Origin: Phyllobacterium sophorae
GTDB lineage: Bacteria > Pseudomonadota > Alphaproteobacteria > Rhizobiales > Rhizobiaceae
Length of the DNA stretch: 64,000 nt
Assembly (NCBI RefSeq): GCF_003010965.1
Contig: NZ_PGGM01000009.1
Coordinates: 124,001-188,000, forward strand
Reading direction: 5' to 3'
Shown here piece by piece: positions 8,947-21,277 of this stretch (position 1 is its first letter; each line of letters starts with the position of its first letter). The notes under the pieces are model-generated. The model made no database searches, was not told where the DNA came from, and saw only the letters and a list, made by a program, of their open reading frames with translations. The position numbers and the translations under genes were made by a program.

Positions 8947-10812
8947 TCATTGGCGTGAAACGCCTTGCCACAGCCAGATCGCAAGTGAACCAGCGCGCCC
9001 GCGGATGTTCGTTTCCAAGGGGCCGCTGAGCGTACCCGATTGGAATGGCGAGGAGCGGTGTCCGACCGCTTGAAGCATTTCTTCACTCAAAGCGAGTTCG
9101 GCCCCGTGACCCGCGGCGACTTCCATCAAGCGGCTCGCGACGTTCACTGTGTCACCAGTGGCTGTAATCTGCTGGCGGCTGCCGCCACCCAGCCTTGACG
9201 CTACGACAGTTCCAAAATGCGCGCCTACCTTGAAGCCGATTCGCGGCGAGATCGATGTGGGCAGCGACGCAAGCCAATCCCTGGTACTGTGGCAAAGACC
9301 CACGCAACAGCGCGCAGCATTGAAGGCGTCGTCGATGCCCGGCTCCGGTAGGCCGAAGAGGATCATTGCGCCATCGCCCATGAAGCTGGTGATGATCCCT
9401 CCGCACGCCGCAACCTCTTCGTCCACGACTTTATAGAAGCCGTTCAATAGCTCGCGTGTCGGGTTCGGCCCCAATGTCTCGCTCAACCCGGTAAATCCGG
9501 AGAGATCAATAAATACAACGGCTGCATCCTGTCGGACGGGTTGTGCCAGAAATCCGGGGTTTCGAGCGAGCCATTTGCCAAGGCCGGGCGCTTGAATCTG
9601 CTGCAAGAGCGCGCTTTGTCTGGCAAAATGCTGCGCTCGGCGTTTTCCAAGCCACAGCTGAACGGCTCCGAAGATGACCGCTGGCGGGATCGCGGCGGTC
9701 ATTGGCACTGCTGCACTGAGCCAGATGCCGTTTACAAAGGCGGCCATGTTGATGGCAAGCCAGGCCAGAATGGTACATGCGATCATCACCAGACCGATGA
9801 CGTTGCGTCGCCAGGCCAACAGTGCGACGAGGACCAGCGGCAGCCCCACAGCCACGCCGGCGTCCACAAGACGAACGCTCCGGTCGCGGACAATCCCGTC
9901 GCCATTCATTAAATGCGATATCGCGGTGGAAATGACCTCGACGCCGGGGAGTACCGGATCAAAGGGCGTTGGAAACACATCGCCCCCGGCAGTTACCGTT
10001 GTTCCCAGGACAACAATTTGACCCTCGATACTATCGCGGCTCAGTTTCCCGTTCAGGACATCCGCGGCGCTGAACGTCCGAATCGTGCTTCTGGTACCGT
10101 AGAAGATCAAAGGCAAGGCCTGACCGGTGTCGGTCCGGATTGTCTGTTCCCCAAGCAAGATGCGGCCCGGCTCGATGGTGGGCTCGACTCCCTTCGCCAA
10201 AGAGACAACCCGCAGCGGAAACGACGCTTCTATGTGGTCTCCGCTTTTGAACAGCATCGGAACGAGTCGAGGGGTGCCGTTGCGATCGGTCGAAACATTT
10301 ACCACGCCAACCGCCGCTGCATCGACGAACGGTTTCGTTGGAAGCAGGAATCGTTGGGCACTTGGGATGCTGCTGAGAGGATCGTCCGGGTTTGTTTCAA
10401 TCCGCTGTTGGCCCTCGGGAAAGACGGCGGCAGCTGCGAGCACACTGGTGCTTCGGCCGAGTGATAATGCCAACGCGTGGTCGCCGTCCTCCGGTCCTGG
10501 ATCCACGAGTAGCAAATCGATCCCGATAACCTTCGGATTGAGTTCTGTGATCTTGTCGATCAGCCGGGCGAGTGTGGCCCGCGCGAGCGGATAGCTGCCC
10601 TCTTGGCGCACCACCTCGTCGTCTATTGCTACAATGGTCACGGTTCCGGGTGCCGGCTTCTGCCCGCGAATTGCGGTACGAAGATCGGTCATTGTGGCTT
10701 CGACCCGGTCGACCAACCACACGTCGCCTTGCATATGCGCAAGGCCGAGACCAGCCCCCCAAAGGCCTGCGAGTATCAATGCGATCAGCGTCTGGAACGC
10801 CCGTCGGCTCAT
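8947..10812 (-). CDS. CHASE2-domain adenylate/guanylate cyclase
   Basis: A membrane class III nucleotide cyclase of 621 residues. A first transmembrane helix near residues 5-27 is followed by an extracytoplasmic CHASE2 sensor domain (about 30-315, including AIDDEVVRQEGSYPLARAT), then three hydrophobic helices (about 320-395) and the cyclase domain (about 425-590). The metal-binding segments VVFIDLSGFT and FMGDGAMILFG are both intact. I chose ATG 10812 (MSRRAFQTLI); the ORF can be extended upstream but would then overlap the FecR gene. It lies 5 bases after the FecR-domain gene, so the two form a unit. It probably makes cAMP in response to an extracellular or envelope cue, which is inference. 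Confidence 0.9.
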   Translation of the reverse strand: MSRRAFQTLIALILAGLWGAGLGLAHMQGDVWLVDRVEATMTDLRTAIRGQKPAPGTVTIVAIDDEVVRQEGSYPLARATLARLIDKITELNPKVIGIDLLLVDPGPEDGDHALALSLGRSTSVLAAAAVFPEGQQRIETNPDDPLSSIPSAQRFLLPTKPFVDAAAVGVVNVSTDRNGTPRLVPMLFKSGDHIEASFPLRVVSLAKGVEPTIEPGRILLGEQTIRTDTGQALPLIFYGTRSTIRTFSAADVLNGKLSRDSIEGQIVVLGTTVTAGGDVFPTPFDPVLPGVEVISTAISHLMNGDGIVRDRSVRLVDAGVAVGLPLVLVALLAWRRNVIGLVMIACTILAWLAINMAAFVNGIWLSAAVPMTAAIPPAVIFGAVQLWLGKRRAQHFARQSALLQQIQAPGLGKWLARNPGFLAQPVRQDAAVVFIDLSGFTGLSETLGPNPTRELLNGFYKVVDEEVAACGGIITSFMGDGAMILFGLPEPGIDDAFNAARCCVGLCHSTRDWLASLPTSISPRIGFKVGAHFGTVVASRLGGGSRQQITATGDTVNVASRLMEVAAGHGAELALSEEMLQAVGHRSSPFQSGTLSGPLETNIRGRAGSLAIWLWQGVSRQ

Positions 10813-10817
10813 TTGCT

Positions 10818-11354
10818 CTACTGACCGAAGCGCGCCATCAGTGCTGAAACGCGGGCACGCGGCCACCGCTTGACTGTCAGAGCCCCTGTTCCCCCTTCGA
10901 CGTCAACGCCTTCACCGGGATTGAGCACCACCCCGGTACTCCCCGTGGTCCTCCGGACGGCAACGGCACCCCTGACAACAAACACAGATGTCTTGCCTGC
11001 CGCGACGTCCACTGCCCACTTGGTGCCTCGGACAGCGGCAATGGCTTGTGGTGTGCTTACCTGGAAACCGGCGCCAGACGATCCTGCGGAAAAATCCAGC
11101 AACAAAGCCTTGCTCTGCAGCCGGGCTGCATCCGCTTTGCCGTCCCTGTTGCGATCTACGAGAGTATAGCGGGCTCGGCTTTCGGCGACGATTGTCAGTC
11201 CGCCCTGACAGCGCAGGAGTTGACGGGAGGTGCCGCCTACGGGCTGCAACGCACAGCCGGATCTGGGAGACTGGGCGAAGGCAACGCCCATGCAGAATGC
11301 AAATGCCAGTAACGCAAGCGCCACGCCGCGGAAAATTGTGCCCATCAATGCCAT
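10818..11354 (-). CDS. Periplasmic FecR-domain protein
   Basis: A 178-residue exported protein. Residues 1-27 form a signal peptide ending AFAQ. The FecR fold is recognised by STPQAIAAVRGTKWAVDV and by LNPGEGVDV near the C-terminus (about 95-155). It has no anti-sigma N-terminal domain and no adjacent sigma factor, so it is not a classical FecR regulator. It is translated just ahead of the CHASE2 cyclase, and FecR-CHASE2 cyclase pairs recur in proteobacteria, so it probably modulates the sensor domain in the periplasm. ATG 11354 has AAGGAG 8 bases upstream. Confidence 0.82.
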   Translation of the reverse strand: MALMGTIFRGVALALLAFAFCMGVAFAQSPRSGCALQPVGGTSRQLLRCQGGLTIVAESRARYTLVDRNRDGKADAARLQSKALLLDFSAGSSGAGFQVSTPQAIAAVRGTKWAVDVAAGKTSVFVVRGAVAVRRTTGSTGVVLNPGEGVDVEGGTGALTVKRWPRARVSALMARFGQ

Positions 11355-11586
11355 GGAGTTGCTCCTTGATCATGCAACGCTTACCGCGAGCCGGTTCAAT
11401 ATAGCCAGATTGCGGCATCGCGTCCGTTATTTTACGGCCGAGGCGGAAGTTCAACGCATTGGGGTGCAAGCTTCAAGTTCCCTATTTGAACTAGGTCAGG
11501 ACATTCGTGTTGCCTCTGAGCCTTTGCAGGTGACTGGTCCAACGTGCGCAAGGTCGGAAGGCATTTCCACATGGCGCAACTGACCC

Positions 11587-12534
11587 CTATCGACGTGTGG
11601 CGGTAGAATCGGGATAGAGCTTTTCGAAGAATGGCAGGCACTGCGCGCCCTTGCGATTAAGAAAATCCTGGAAAGCGCGCATCGCCGGCGAGAGGACCCG
11701 GTCGGTGCGCACGACCGAAAACCACTGCCTGCGGATTGGCATGCCGATCACATCAAGCATCACCAGCTTGCCGACCTCGAGCTCCAGGGCAATTGTGTGG
11801 GCCGAGATAAATGCAATGCCAAGCCCCGCCATGACGGCCTGCTTGATGGTTTCATTGGACGACATTTCCGTTCCGAGATCATCGAGGCGCCCCGGCAATT
11901 CACTCAGGAAAATCTCCAATGATATGCGTGTTCCGGAACCGGGCTCGCGAACGAGAAAATGCTCCTGGGCGATACGCTCCTTGCTGATGTCCCGGCATTT
12001 GGCAAGTGGATGGTCGGGTGCCGCAATCATGACGAGTGGATGATCACCAAAGACGGAAGAGCGAAGCGGAATATCCTTCGGAGGGCGGCCCATCAATGCG
12101 ATATCAACCTCATGGCTCTTCAAGCTGGCAATCGTCTCGGCCCTGTTGCCGATCGCGAGCTTGATGGCTATGTCCGGATGTTCCTTCCTGAATGTCGCCA
12201 TCAGTTGCGGGGCAAAATATTTGGCTGTCGAGACAACGCCCAAAGTCAGACTGCCGACGCGCAGCCCTTTGATTGCGTCGATCTCATCATCGAGCAATCG
12301 CAGCCGTTCCTCGATCATCTGCGCCGCGTCGAGAAAAGCCAGGCCGGCGACGGTCGGTCGTAGACCCTCGTTCGTTCGATCGAACAGGATGATGTTTGCG
12401 TCGTCTTCGATGAGCTTGAGCTGGATCGTTACCGCCGGTGGCGTCAGGCCCAAAGAATTGGCGGCAGCGGCAATCGTACCGTGCTTCATAATGGCCTGGA
12501 CTGCCCGGAGCTGTTTCAAATTGAGATTGCGCAT
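11587..12534 (-). CDS. cbbR: LysR-type regulator of the cbb operon
   Basis: A 315-residue LysR-family activator divergent from cbbF, the standard place for CbbR. The N-terminal HTH (about 1-60, with IAAAANSLGLTPPAVTIQLK) is followed by an effector domain (about 90-295), which in studied CbbR proteins senses phosphorylated Calvin-cycle intermediates or NADPH. It begins MRNLNLKQLRAVQ at ATG 12534. The 121-bp gap to cbbF is AT-rich with LysR-like sites. The assignment rests on position plus family; the HTH variant beginning with the QLRAVQAI helix matches CbbR better than generic LysR proteins. Confidence 0.92.
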   Translation of the reverse strand: MRNLNLKQLRAVQAIMKHGTIAAAANSLGLTPPAVTIQLKLIEDDANIILFDRTNEGLRPTVAGLAFLDAAQMIEERLRLLDDEIDAIKGLRVGSLTLGVVSTAKYFAPQLMATFRKEHPDIAIKLAIGNRAETIASLKSHEVDIALMGRPPKDIPLRSSVFGDHPLVMIAAPDHPLAKCRDISKERIAQEHFLVREPGSGTRISLEIFLSELPGRLDDLGTEMSSNETIKQAVMAGLGIAFISAHTIALELEVGKLVMLDVIGMPIRRQWFSVVRTDRVLSPAMRAFQDFLNRKGAQCLPFFEKLYPDSTATRR

Positions 12535-12536
12535 GG

Positions 12537-12587
12537 CTTAAGTTAAAATAATTTAGCCTCTCCGTAAATATAATAAATTTTACTTAG
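12537..12587. promoter_or_regulatory. Candidate CbbR operator between cbbR and cbbF
   Basis: An imperfect inverted repeat, CTTAAGTTAAAAT at 12537 and AATTTTACTTAG at 12576, sits in the divergent gap in an AT-rich context of the kind LysR proteins bind (T and A spaced by about 11). It covers the expected cbbR promoter and lies about 70 bp before cbbF. The site is a prediction. Confidence 0.4.
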
Positions 12588-12655
12588 CGATCTGCAACTG
12601 CTTCCATGCCCTCGAAGTCTGACGCCAAGAGACGAGCAGGCACGGGAGGAATACC

Positions 12656-13705
12656 ATGACAACGGCGACACTAGACGCCTTTCTCGGATCCTATGCAGAA
12701 AGCGGTGACGCGCTTCGCACCGCAGTGGCGTCCGTTGTGCGCCACCTCTCGCTAACATCCGTGAAGATCCGCAATACGATCAACCAGGGCGCGCTGGGGA
12801 AGGCTTTTTCCAGTGCCCACGGCAGCAGGAATGCCGACGGCGATTCGCAGCGAGATCTCGATGTCTTCGCCGACGATATGTTTCTTGAAGCCATGCGCCA
12901 CGCGCCGGTTGCGCTTTACGGTTCCGAGGAGCTCGAACATCCAGCCCTGCTCGACCCAAACGCGGCGCTTGCTCTGGCGATTGATCCGCTGGACGGTTCC
13001 TCAAATATTGATACCAACGTCTCGATAGGGACGATCTTCTCCATCCTCCCGGTGGTTGGCCACCCGGACAGCGAGCCGAACGCTTCGTTCTTCCAAAAAG
13101 GGGAGCGTCAGCTCGCTGCCGGGTTTTTTATCTATGGACCACAACTGGCATTGGTTCTGACTGTCGGCAGTGGCACGCATGTGTTCGTTTTCTCATCGCG
13201 CCTTGGCACCTTCGTGCAAGCCTATGAGAGCATCGTCATCGCCGACCGCGCGCATGAATTTGCCATCAATGCGGCAAACTACCGGCATTGGGACGAGGCC
13301 GTGCGTCTTTATGTGGACGATTGCCTGAAAGGCACGGAAGGTCCGCGCGAACGGGACTTCAACATGCGCTGGGTCGCCTCTCTGGTGGCCGAAGCCTACC
13401 GTGTTCTCGTGCGTAGCGGTGTGTTTCTCTATCCTGGCGACAAGCGAAAAGGTTATGGCGACGGCCGGATTCGACTGGTCTACGAGGCCAATCCCATTGC
13501 CTTCATTATCGAGCAGGCGGGCGGAGCGGCAACCGACACGATGAGCCGGATTCTCGAGCTGACGCCCAGGTGCATGCATCAGCGTGTACCGCTGATATTT
13601 GGATCATCGAGAGAAGTCGCTCGTATCGGAAGATACCACACAGAACCCAGCAATATTGGTGAGCGCGCGCCGCTCTTCAGCAATCGCGGCCTGTTCAGGG
13701 CGTGA
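12656..13705 (+). CDS. cbbF: Fructose-1,6-bisphosphatase class I, Calvin-cycle
   Basis: Hydrolyses fructose-1,6-bisphosphate (and often sedoheptulose bisphosphate) in RuBP regeneration. The class I metal-binding signature IDPLDGSSNIDTN lies at about residues 104-116, and the sugar-phosphate part YEANPIAFIIEQAGG near 280. The length of 349 is usual. It starts at ATG 12656 after CACGGGAGG and leads the cbb operon, 15 bases before cbbP. The C-terminus extends past the last conserved strand by about 20 residues, which is typical of cbb-linked forms. Confidence 0.96.
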   Translation: MTTATLDAFLGSYAESGDALRTAVASVVRHLSLTSVKIRNTINQGALGKAFSSAHGSRNADGDSQRDLDVFADDMFLEAMRHAPVALYGSEELEHPALLDPNAALALAIDPLDGSSNIDTNVSIGTIFSILPVVGHPDSEPNASFFQKGERQLAAGFFIYGPQLALVLTVGSGTHVFVFSSRLGTFVQAYESIVIADRAHEFAINAANYRHWDEAVRLYVDDCLKGTEGPRERDFNMRWVASLVAEAYRVLVRSGVFLYPGDKRKGYGDGRIRLVYEANPIAFIIEQAGGAATDTMSRILELTPRCMHQRVPLIFGSSREVARIGRYHTEPSNIGERAPLFSNRGLFRA

Positions 13706-13720
13706 TGGGAGGAGGATATC

Positions 13721-14593
13721 ATGTCGGCAAAGCACCCCATTATTTCGATTACCGGCTCGTCCGGTGCCGGAACCACCTCGGTCAAGCGCATCTTCGAGCT
13801 GATTTTCCGCCGCGAGGAAATCGAAGCCGCCTATATCGAAGGTGATGCATTTCACAAATACGATCGCAATGCCATGAAGGCCAAGGTCGCAGAGGAAGAA
13901 AGCAAGGGTAATCCCAACTTTACGCATTTCCATGTCGATGCAAACGAACTCGAGAAGCTGGAAGCGGTCTTTGAGGAATATGGACGCAGGGGAACGGGGC
14001 AGACGCGAACCTACATTCACGATGACGCGGAAGCCGAGCTTTACGGCACGCCGGCGGGCACGTTTACCGAATGGCGCGATTTTCCGCCGAGCAGCTTGCT
14101 GTTCTATGAAGGGCTGCACGGCTGCGCGGTAGCCGAGGGGGTCAATCTCGCCCGCCACGCCGACTTGAAGATCGGTGTCGTGCCCGTCATCAATCTCGAA
14201 TGGATCCAGAAGATCCATCGTGACCGCTCGACGCGCGGTTACTCCACCGAGGCGGTGATGGACGTCATCCTGCGCCGTATGCCGGATTATGTCCGCTACA
14301 TCACGCCACAATTCACGCTGACAGATATCAATTTCCAGCGTGTACCGATTGTCGATACGTCCAATCCTTTCATAGCAAGGTGGATACCGACACCAGACGA
14401 ATCGATGTTGGTCATTCGTTTTGCCCGGCCGCGCGGGATCGATTTTCCTTACCTGCTTTCGATGATCCACGACTCCTTCATGTCGCGGGCCAATTCGATT
14501 GTCGTGCCAGGCAACAAGCTCGACCTTGCCATGCAACTCATCCTGACGCCGCTGATCATGCAGTTGATCGAACGCAAAAACCGAGCCTCGTGA
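13721..14593 (+). CDS. cbbP: Phosphoribulokinase
   Basis: Phosphorylates ribulose-5-phosphate to RuBP, the committed regenerating step of the Calvin cycle. The proteobacterial type is shown by the P-loop [17 protein letters not shown] at about residues 5-19, the segment [10 protein letters not shown] and the downstream FYEGLHG. The length of 290 matches the family. A GGAGGAGG ribosome-binding site lies before ATG 13721. It lies 10 bases before cbbT. It is marker evidence for a working Calvin cycle together with cbbL. Confidence 0.97.
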   Translation: MSAKHPIISITGSSGAGTTSVKRIFELIFRREEIEAAYIEGDAFHKYDRNAMKAKVAEEESKGNPNFTHFHVDANELEKLEAVFEEYGRRGTGQTRTYIHDDAEAELYGTPAGTFTEWRDFPPSSLLFYEGLHGCAVAEGVNLARHADLKIGVVPVINLEWIQKIHRDRSTRGYSTEAVMDVILRRMPDYVRYITPQFTLTDINFQRVPIVDTSNPFIARWIPTPDESMLVIRFARPRGIDFPYLLSMIHDSFMSRANSIVVPGNKLDLAMQLILTPLIMQLIERKNRAS

Positions 14594-14603
14594 GGAGAAG
14601 ACG

Positions 14604-16616
14604 ATGAATACACAAGCTTTCCTTCAAGGGAATCCAGGCATCGAAACCGTGTCGGAACGCGATATGGCCAACGCAATTCGAGCGCTCGCGATGGACAGCG
14701 TTCAAAAGGCGAACTCCGGCCATCCCGGGATGCCGATGGGCATGGCTGATGTTGCAACAGTCCTCTTCAACCGGTTCGTCAAGCTCGACCCGCTGCACCC
14801 GCAATGGCCGGATCGCGATCGTTTTGTGCTCTCGGCCGGTCATGGTTCGATGCTGCAATATGCCCTGCATTATCTGATTGGCTATCCCGATATGCCGGTC
14901 GAGGAACTGCAGCGTTTTCGCCAACTCGGCGCGAAGACAGCAGGTCACCCTGAATATGGCCATGCGCAAGGGATTGAGACGACGACCGGACCGCTCGGCC
15001 AAGGGATCGCTACGGCCGTGGGCATGGCAATGGCTGAACGGTTGCTGAGGGAGCGTTTCGGCGACCAGATCGTTGATCACCATACTTATGTGATTGCCGG
15101 CGATGGCTGTCTGCAGGAGGGCATCAGCCATGAAGCGATCGATCTTGCGGGTCATCTGGGCTTGTCGAAACTTATCGTCTTTTGGGACAACAACGCCATC
15201 TCGATTGACGGGCCGACATCGTTATCGACGTCTATGGACCAACTGGCGCGATTCAAGGCGGCAGGTTTCGACGTGCAGGAGATCGACGGCCATGACTTCG
15301 AAGCAATCGCCGATAGCATCAGCCGGGCAAGATCGTCGAACCTGCCGTCGCTGATCTCCTGCCGGACGATCATCGGTAAGGGTGCACCAAACCTGCAGGG
15401 GTCCGAAAAGACCCACGGGGCGCCACTCGGCGACAGCGAAATCGCGGCAGCGCGGCAGGCCATCGGCTGGCCGCACCGGCCATTCGATGTTCCGGAAGCC
15501 ATCGTGGAAACATGGCGTAACGTCGCGCGCCGGGGTGCCGACGAACGGCGCGAATGGTGTGTCCGGGTGGGGGCTTCGTCACGCTGCGACGATTTCAAGC
15601 AAGCGGTTCACAAGCAATTGCCAGAAGCGCTGTTCGACGAACTCAATGCGTTTCGCCGCGACCACGTTGAGAAGGCGACCAAGGTCGCAACCCGCAAGGC
15701 ATCGGAAATGGTGCTCGGTGTCGTCAATAGTGCCACCGAGTTGACGATTGGCGGCTCGGCCGACCTAACCCATTCCAACCTGACAATCACGCCCGGAATG
15801 AGAGACGTTGCGCCTGGGGATTTTTCTGGTCGCTATATACACTACGGCATTCGTGAACACGCGATGGCCGCTGCCATGAATGGCATCGCGCTGCATGGCG
15901 GCTTCGTACCCTATGGCGGAACGTTCCTGGCTTTTGCTGATTATGCCCGGGGAGCCATGCGGCTGTCGGCCTTGATGGGTCAGCAGGTGATCTACGTCAT
16001 GACCCACGACTCGATCGGGCTTGGCGAAGATGGGCCGACACATCAGCCTATCGAGCACCTGGCGATGCTGCGGGCAACTCCCGGCATAAACGTGTTCCGG
16101 CCGGCAGATATTATCGAGACTGCCGAATGCTGGGAACTGGCACTCAAATGTCGCGACCGGCCGAGCGTCCTCGTTCTGTCGCGCCAGAATTTGCCCATGT
16201 TGCGCCACGCGCACAGTGATGACAACCGATCGAGCCGCGGTGCCTATGTGTTGCGGGAAACTTCGGAGCCGCGGGCGATAACGCTTCTGGCAACCGGCTC
16301 CGAAGTCGAGATCGCATGTACCGCTGCAGACATCCTTCGCGGTCAATACAAAATCGCCGCTGCGGTTGTCTCCATGCCGTCATGGGAGCTGTTCGAAGCG
16401 CAGACGCCGGCCTATCGCCGCTCGGTTCTGGCCGCGGCCCCGCGCATTGGTATCGAGGCGGCGGCCCGCCTGGGCTGGGACCGTTGGATCGGCGAGAAAG
16501 GTGCTTTCATCGGCATGCAGGGCTTTGGTGCCAGCGCACCGGCTCCGGATCTTTACCGCCATTTCGGCATCACGCCCGAAAACATCGTTGCTACCGCGCG
16601 CAAGCTTATCAACTGA
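14604..16616 (+). CDS. cbbT: Transketolase
   Basis: Thiamine-diphosphate enzyme that shuttles two-carbon units among Calvin-cycle sugars. The 670 residues show the TPP motif [13 protein letters not shown] followed by DNN at about 160-195, the substrate loop [11 protein letters not shown] near 37-48, and the pyrimidine-domain segment [13 protein letters not shown] near 415. The start at ATG 14604 is backed by GAGGAG. The operon context makes it the cbb copy; another housekeeping transketolase probably exists elsewhere. Confidence 0.96.
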   Translation: MNTQAFLQGNPGIETVSERDMANAIRALAMDSVQKANSGHPGMPMGMADVATVLFNRFVKLDPLHPQWPDRDRFVLSAGHGSMLQYALHYLIGYPDMPVEELQRFRQLGAKTAGHPEYGHAQGIETTTGPLGQGIATAVGMAMAERLLRERFGDQIVDHHTYVIAGDGCLQEGISHEAIDLAGHLGLSKLIVFWDNNAISIDGPTSLSTSMDQLARFKAAGFDVQEIDGHDFEAIADSISRARSSNLPSLISCRTIIGKGAPNLQGSEKTHGAPLGDSEIAAARQAIGWPHRPFDVPEAIVETWRNVARRGADERREWCVRVGASSRCDDFKQAVHKQLPEALFDELNAFRRDHVEKATKVATRKASEMVLGVVNSATELTIGGSADLTHSNLTITPGMRDVAPGDFSGRYIHYGIREHAMAAAMNGIALHGGFVPYGGTFLAFADYARGAMRLSALMGQQVIYVMTHDSIGLGEDGPTHQPIEHLAMLRATPGINVFRPADIIETAECWELALKCRDRPSVLVLSRQNLPMLRHAHSDDNRSSRGAYVLRETSEPRAITLLATGSEVEIACTAADILRGQYKIAAAVVSMPSWELFEAQTPAYRRSVLAAAPRIGIEAAARLGWDRWIGEKGAFIGMQGFGASAPAPDLYRHFGITPENIVATARKLIN

Positions 16617-16635
16617 ACTGAAAGGAGTATTGATC

Positions 16636-17715
16636 ATGGCCCGGATTACCCTGCGACAATTGCTCGATCATGCTGCCGAACACGGCTATGGCGTTCCCGC
16701 TTTCAACATCAACAATATGGAACAGGGCCTCGCCGTGATGGAAGCGGCTGCGGCCTGCGATGCGCCAGTCATTCTCCAGGCATCGCGCGGCGCCCGGTCC
16801 TATGCCAAAGACCTGATGCTAGCGCGGATGATCGACGCGTTGGTCGATATTTATCCTTCCATCCCGGTCTGCATGCACCAGGATCATGGCAATGACGAAG
16901 CCACCTGCATGACGGCAGTACGGCATGGCTTTACTTCGGTTATGATGGACGGGTCGCTTGAAGCCGATGCGGCAACGCCAGCTTCCTATGAATACAACGT
17001 CGAGATCACCAGGCGAGTTACCACGATCGCCCATTGGGTTGGGGTCTCTGTCGAAGGGGAACTTGGTGTCCTCGGCTCTCTCGAAAGCGGCGAAGCGGAA
17101 GCGGAAGATGGCCATGGAGCAAGCGGCGTATTGAGCCATGACCAACTGCTGACCGATCCCGATCAGGCCGTCGACTTCGTCATGCGTACCAAGGTCGATG
17201 CCTTGGCCATTGCCTGCGGCACCTCCCACGGAGCCTACAAGTTCACGCGTGCGCCGGACGGCGACATTCTGGCGATGGGGGTCATCGAGGACATCCATCG
17301 CAAGCTGCCGAATACGCATCTGGTGATGCACGGTTCGTCATCCGTTCCGCAAGCCCTGCAGGATGTCATAAACCGGTTTGGCGGCGAGATGCCGCAAACC
17401 TATGGGGTTCCGGTCGAAGAGATTGAACGGGGCATTCGCCACGGCGTGCGCAAGGTCAATATCGATACGGACTGCCGCATGGCCATGAGCGGGCAGTTCC
17501 GCCGGATAGCCACGGAAAACCCGGCGGAGTTTGATCCGCGCAAATTTCTCAAACCGGCCATGGATGCCATGCGCGACCTTTGCCGCGATCGCTTTGAGCG
17601 GTTCGGAACGGCAGGGAACGCCTCAAAGATCAAGGTGATAGGCCTGGATGACATGGCAAGACGCTATGCCGCCGGGAAGCTGGATCCGCAAATCGCCGCA
17701 GCCAAGGCTGCCTGA
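16636..17715 (+). CDS. cbbA: Fructose-bisphosphate aldolase class II
   Basis: Zinc-dependent aldolase forming fructose-1,6-bisphosphate (and sedoheptulose bisphosphate) in the Calvin cycle. It has 359 residues. Zinc and substrate motifs are seen in [23 protein letters not shown] and VMHGSSSVP. The start at ATG 16636 ([19 protein letters not shown]) has AAAGGAG 8 bases upstream; longer upstream readings overlap cbbT and are not credible. It lies 19 bases after cbbT and 33 before cbbL. Confidence 0.96.
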   Translation: MARITLRQLLDHAAEHGYGVPAFNINNMEQGLAVMEAAAACDAPVILQASRGARSYAKDLMLARMIDALVDIYPSIPVCMHQDHGNDEATCMTAVRHGFTSVMMDGSLEADAATPASYEYNVEITRRVTTIAHWVGVSVEGELGVLGSLESGEAEAEDGHGASGVLSHDQLLTDPDQAVDFVMRTKVDALAIACGTSHGAYKFTRAPDGDILAMGVIEDIHRKLPNTHLVMHGSSSVPQALQDVINRFGGEMPQTYGVPVEEIERGIRHGVRKVNIDTDCRMAMSGQFRRIATENPAEFDPRKFLKPAMDAMRDLCRDRFERFGTAGNASKIKVIGLDDMARRYAAGKLDPQIAAAKAA

Positions 17716-19209
<1,494 letters not shown>

Positions 19210-19219
19210 GAGAAGAGAT

Positions 19220-19639
19220 ATGCGTATTACCCAGGGAGCATTCTCGTTCCTGCCTGATCTGACCGACGAGCAAATCGCCAGGCAGGCACAATATTGCATC
19301 GACAAGGGTTGGGCGGTGAGCCTTGAATTCACCGATGATCCGCACCCCCGTAACACCTATTGGGATATGTGGGGCCATCCCATGTTCGACAATCCGGATG
19401 CGGCGGCACTGATCATGGAATTGAAGGAATGCCGCAAGGTTTATGGCGATAGCTATATCCGTTTCGTCGCCTTCGACAACAGCCATGGCTGGGAGTCGGT
19501 GAAACTCTCATTCCTCGTCAACCGGCCGCCGGAGGAACCGGGATTCCACCTTGCTCGCCAGGAAGGCGAAGGTCGTGTCGTGCGCTATACGACCAGAGCC
19601 TACTCCACTGACAAGCCAGCGGGGCAGCGCTATGGCTGA
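19220..19639 (+). CDS. cbbS: RuBisCO small subunit
   Basis: Small subunit of 139 residues, beginning [16 protein letters not shown] at ATG 19220 with AGGAGAAG ahead of it. Red-type small subunits carry a C-terminal extension forming a beta-barrel at the holoenzyme pore, and the part after about residue 105 ([20 protein letters not shown]) fits it. A longer reading that begins inside cbbL is an artefact. Its last 8 bases overlap the start of cbbX. Confidence 0.97.
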   Translation: MRITQGAFSFLPDLTDEQIARQAQYCIDKGWAVSLEFTDDPHPRNTYWDMWGHPMFDNPDAAALIMELKECRKVYGDSYIRFVAFDNSHGWESVKLSFLVNRPPEEPGFHLARQEGEGRVVRYTTRAYSTDKPAGQRYG

Positions 19640-20570
19640 CGCCAGCATCACGCAGCTTGTGGATGGCAGCGCGGAGATTCCCGCTGCCATCGACCTGCGC
19701 GCCGAATACGTTGAGTCCGGGGTCAAGGATGTTCTCGACGAGCTGGACCGCGACCTGATCGGCCTGAAACCGGTCAAGCAGCGCATCAAGGAAACGGCTG
19801 CCCTGCTTCTCGTTGAACGGGCACGCAGGCGGATGGGTTTGGCGCACGAAACGCCGACGCTGCACATGAGTTTCAGCGGCAACCCCGGTACCGGCAAGAC
19901 CACGGTTGCCTTGCGCATGGCGGACCTCTTGCATCGCCTCGGCTATATTCGCAAAGGTCATCTCGTCTCGGTTACGCGCGATGATCTTGTCGGCCAATAT
20001 ATCGGCCATACGGCGCCAAAGACCAAGGAGATCCTCAAGAAGGCCATGGGAGGTGTCCTGTTCATCGACGAAGCCTACTATCTGCACCGGCAGGAGAACG
20101 AGCGGGACTACGGGCAGGAGGCGATCGAAATCCTGCTTCAGGTGATGGAGAACCAGCGCGACGATCTGGTCGTTATCCTGGCCGGTTATGCCGATCGCAT
20201 GGATAAGTTCTTTGAAAGCAACCCCGGCTTCCGCTCACGCATTGCCCATCACATCGATTTTCCGGACTATAGTTCAGACGAGCTGCTGAGCATTTCCGAA
20301 ACGATGCTCGCGAAGCAGAATTATAGTTTCGATGCGGAAGGCCGCGCTATTATGGCCGATTATATCGAACGGCGCCGCCAGCAGCCGCACTTTGCCAATG
20401 CCCGCTCGATCCGCAATGCGCTGGACAGGGCGAGACTGCGCCACGCGAACCGGCTGTTCGAGGCATCCAATGGCCCGACAGATGCGGCCGAGCTATCCAC
20501 CATCACCGCGGACGATATCAGGGCCAGCCGGGTATTTGCCGCATCGCCAAGGGAGGAACAAACGCCATGA
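19632..20570 (+). CDS. cbbX: RuBisCO activase CbbX (AAA+)
   Basis: Hexameric AAA+ remodeller that frees inhibited red-type RuBisCO by pulling on the CbbL C-terminus. It is 312 residues long with Walker [13 protein letters not shown] at about 82-92, Walker [12 protein letters not shown] near 143, and sensor and arginine-finger region [17 protein letters not shown] 19632 overlaps the cbbS stop by 8 bases, and the stop overlaps the next start (ATGA). It confirms the red-type enzyme. Confidence 0.96.
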   Translation: MADASITQLVDGSAEIPAAIDLRAEYVESGVKDVLDELDRDLIGLKPVKQRIKETAALLLVERARRRMGLAHETPTLHMSFSGNPGTGKTTVALRMADLLHRLGYIRKGHLVSVTRDDLVGQYIGHTAPKTKEILKKAMGGVLFIDEAYYLHRQENERDYGQEAIEILLQVMENQRDDLVVILAGYADRMDKFFESNPGFRSRIAHHIDFPDYSSDELLSISETMLAKQNYSFDAEGRAIMADYIERRRQQPHFANARSIRNALDRARLRHANRLFEASNGPTDAAELSTITADDIRASRVFAASPREEQTP

Positions 20571-21256
20571 ACAAGAGGACACTCATTGCACCATCCGTTC
20601 TTTCGGCCGATTTTTCGCGCCTCGGCCAGGAAGTCGAAGATGTCATGACGGCTGGCGCTGATTGGGTGCATCTCGACGTCATGGACGGGCACTTCGTGCC
20701 GAACATCACCTTTGGCCCGCAAGTCATTAAATCCATCCGCAATCGCACCGCTGCGATATTCGATTGCCATTTGATGATCGCACCGACGGATGCCTACCTT
20801 GGTGCTTTTGCCGATGCGGGCTGCGATTTCATCACGGTGCATGCGGAAGCCGGCCCGCATCTCGACCGGTCGCTGCAGGCCATTCGCAATTTCGGCAAGA
20901 AGGCGGGTGTGTCACTCAACCCTTCGACTCCGGAAAATGTCATCGAATATGTGCTGGACCGGCTCGATCTGGTGCTGTTGATGACCGTCAATCCCGGCTT
21001 TGGCGGGCAGGCATTCATACCGTCGGTTGTCGAGAAAGTTCGGCGTGTGAAAGCGATGATCGGCAACCGGCCGATTCATATTGAAATTGATGGCGGCATT
21101 ACCCCGGACACGGCACCGCTCGTCGCTGCTGCGGGTGCCGATGTGCTTGTGGCGGGTTCCGCCATCTTCAAGGGTAATGGCAAGACAGCCTATGCTGACA
21201 ATATCGGCGCAATCCGTCATGCTGCCGACCATGCGAGGCATCAGAAAGCGGCGTGA
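20567..21256 (+). CDS. cbbE: Ribulose-phosphate 3-epimerase
   Basis: Interconverts xylulose-5-phosphate and ribulose-5-phosphate. The TIM-barrel protein is 229 residues, with [17 protein letters not shown] at about 36-52 containing the metal-binding Asp, FDCHLMI near 64 and the C-terminal phosphate site VAGSAIF. Its ATG overlaps the cbbX stop in ATGA, so it is coupled to the operon. It is the cbb copy of rpe. Confidence 0.95.
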   Translation: MNKRTLIAPSVLSADFSRLGQEVEDVMTAGADWVHLDVMDGHFVPNITFGPQVIKSIRNRTAAIFDCHLMIAPTDAYLGAFADAGCDFITVHAEAGPHLDRSLQAIRNFGKKAGVSLNPSTPENVIEYVLDRLDLVLLMTVNPGFGGQAFIPSVVEKVRRVKAMIGNRPIHIEIDGGITPDTAPLVAAAGADVLVAGSAIFKGNGKTAYADNIGAIRHAADHARHQKAA

Positions 21257-21277
21257 CCCAAACCGGAGGGAAGAGAA

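Noticed and set aside
13604-14536. 310-codon reading antisense to cbbP
   Set aside because: Antisense shadow; cbbP has all catalytic motifs and operon context.
16366-16635. N-terminal extension of the aldolase reading into cbbT
   Set aside because: The true start at 16636 has an AAAGGAG site and the extension is out of frame with a confirmed gene.
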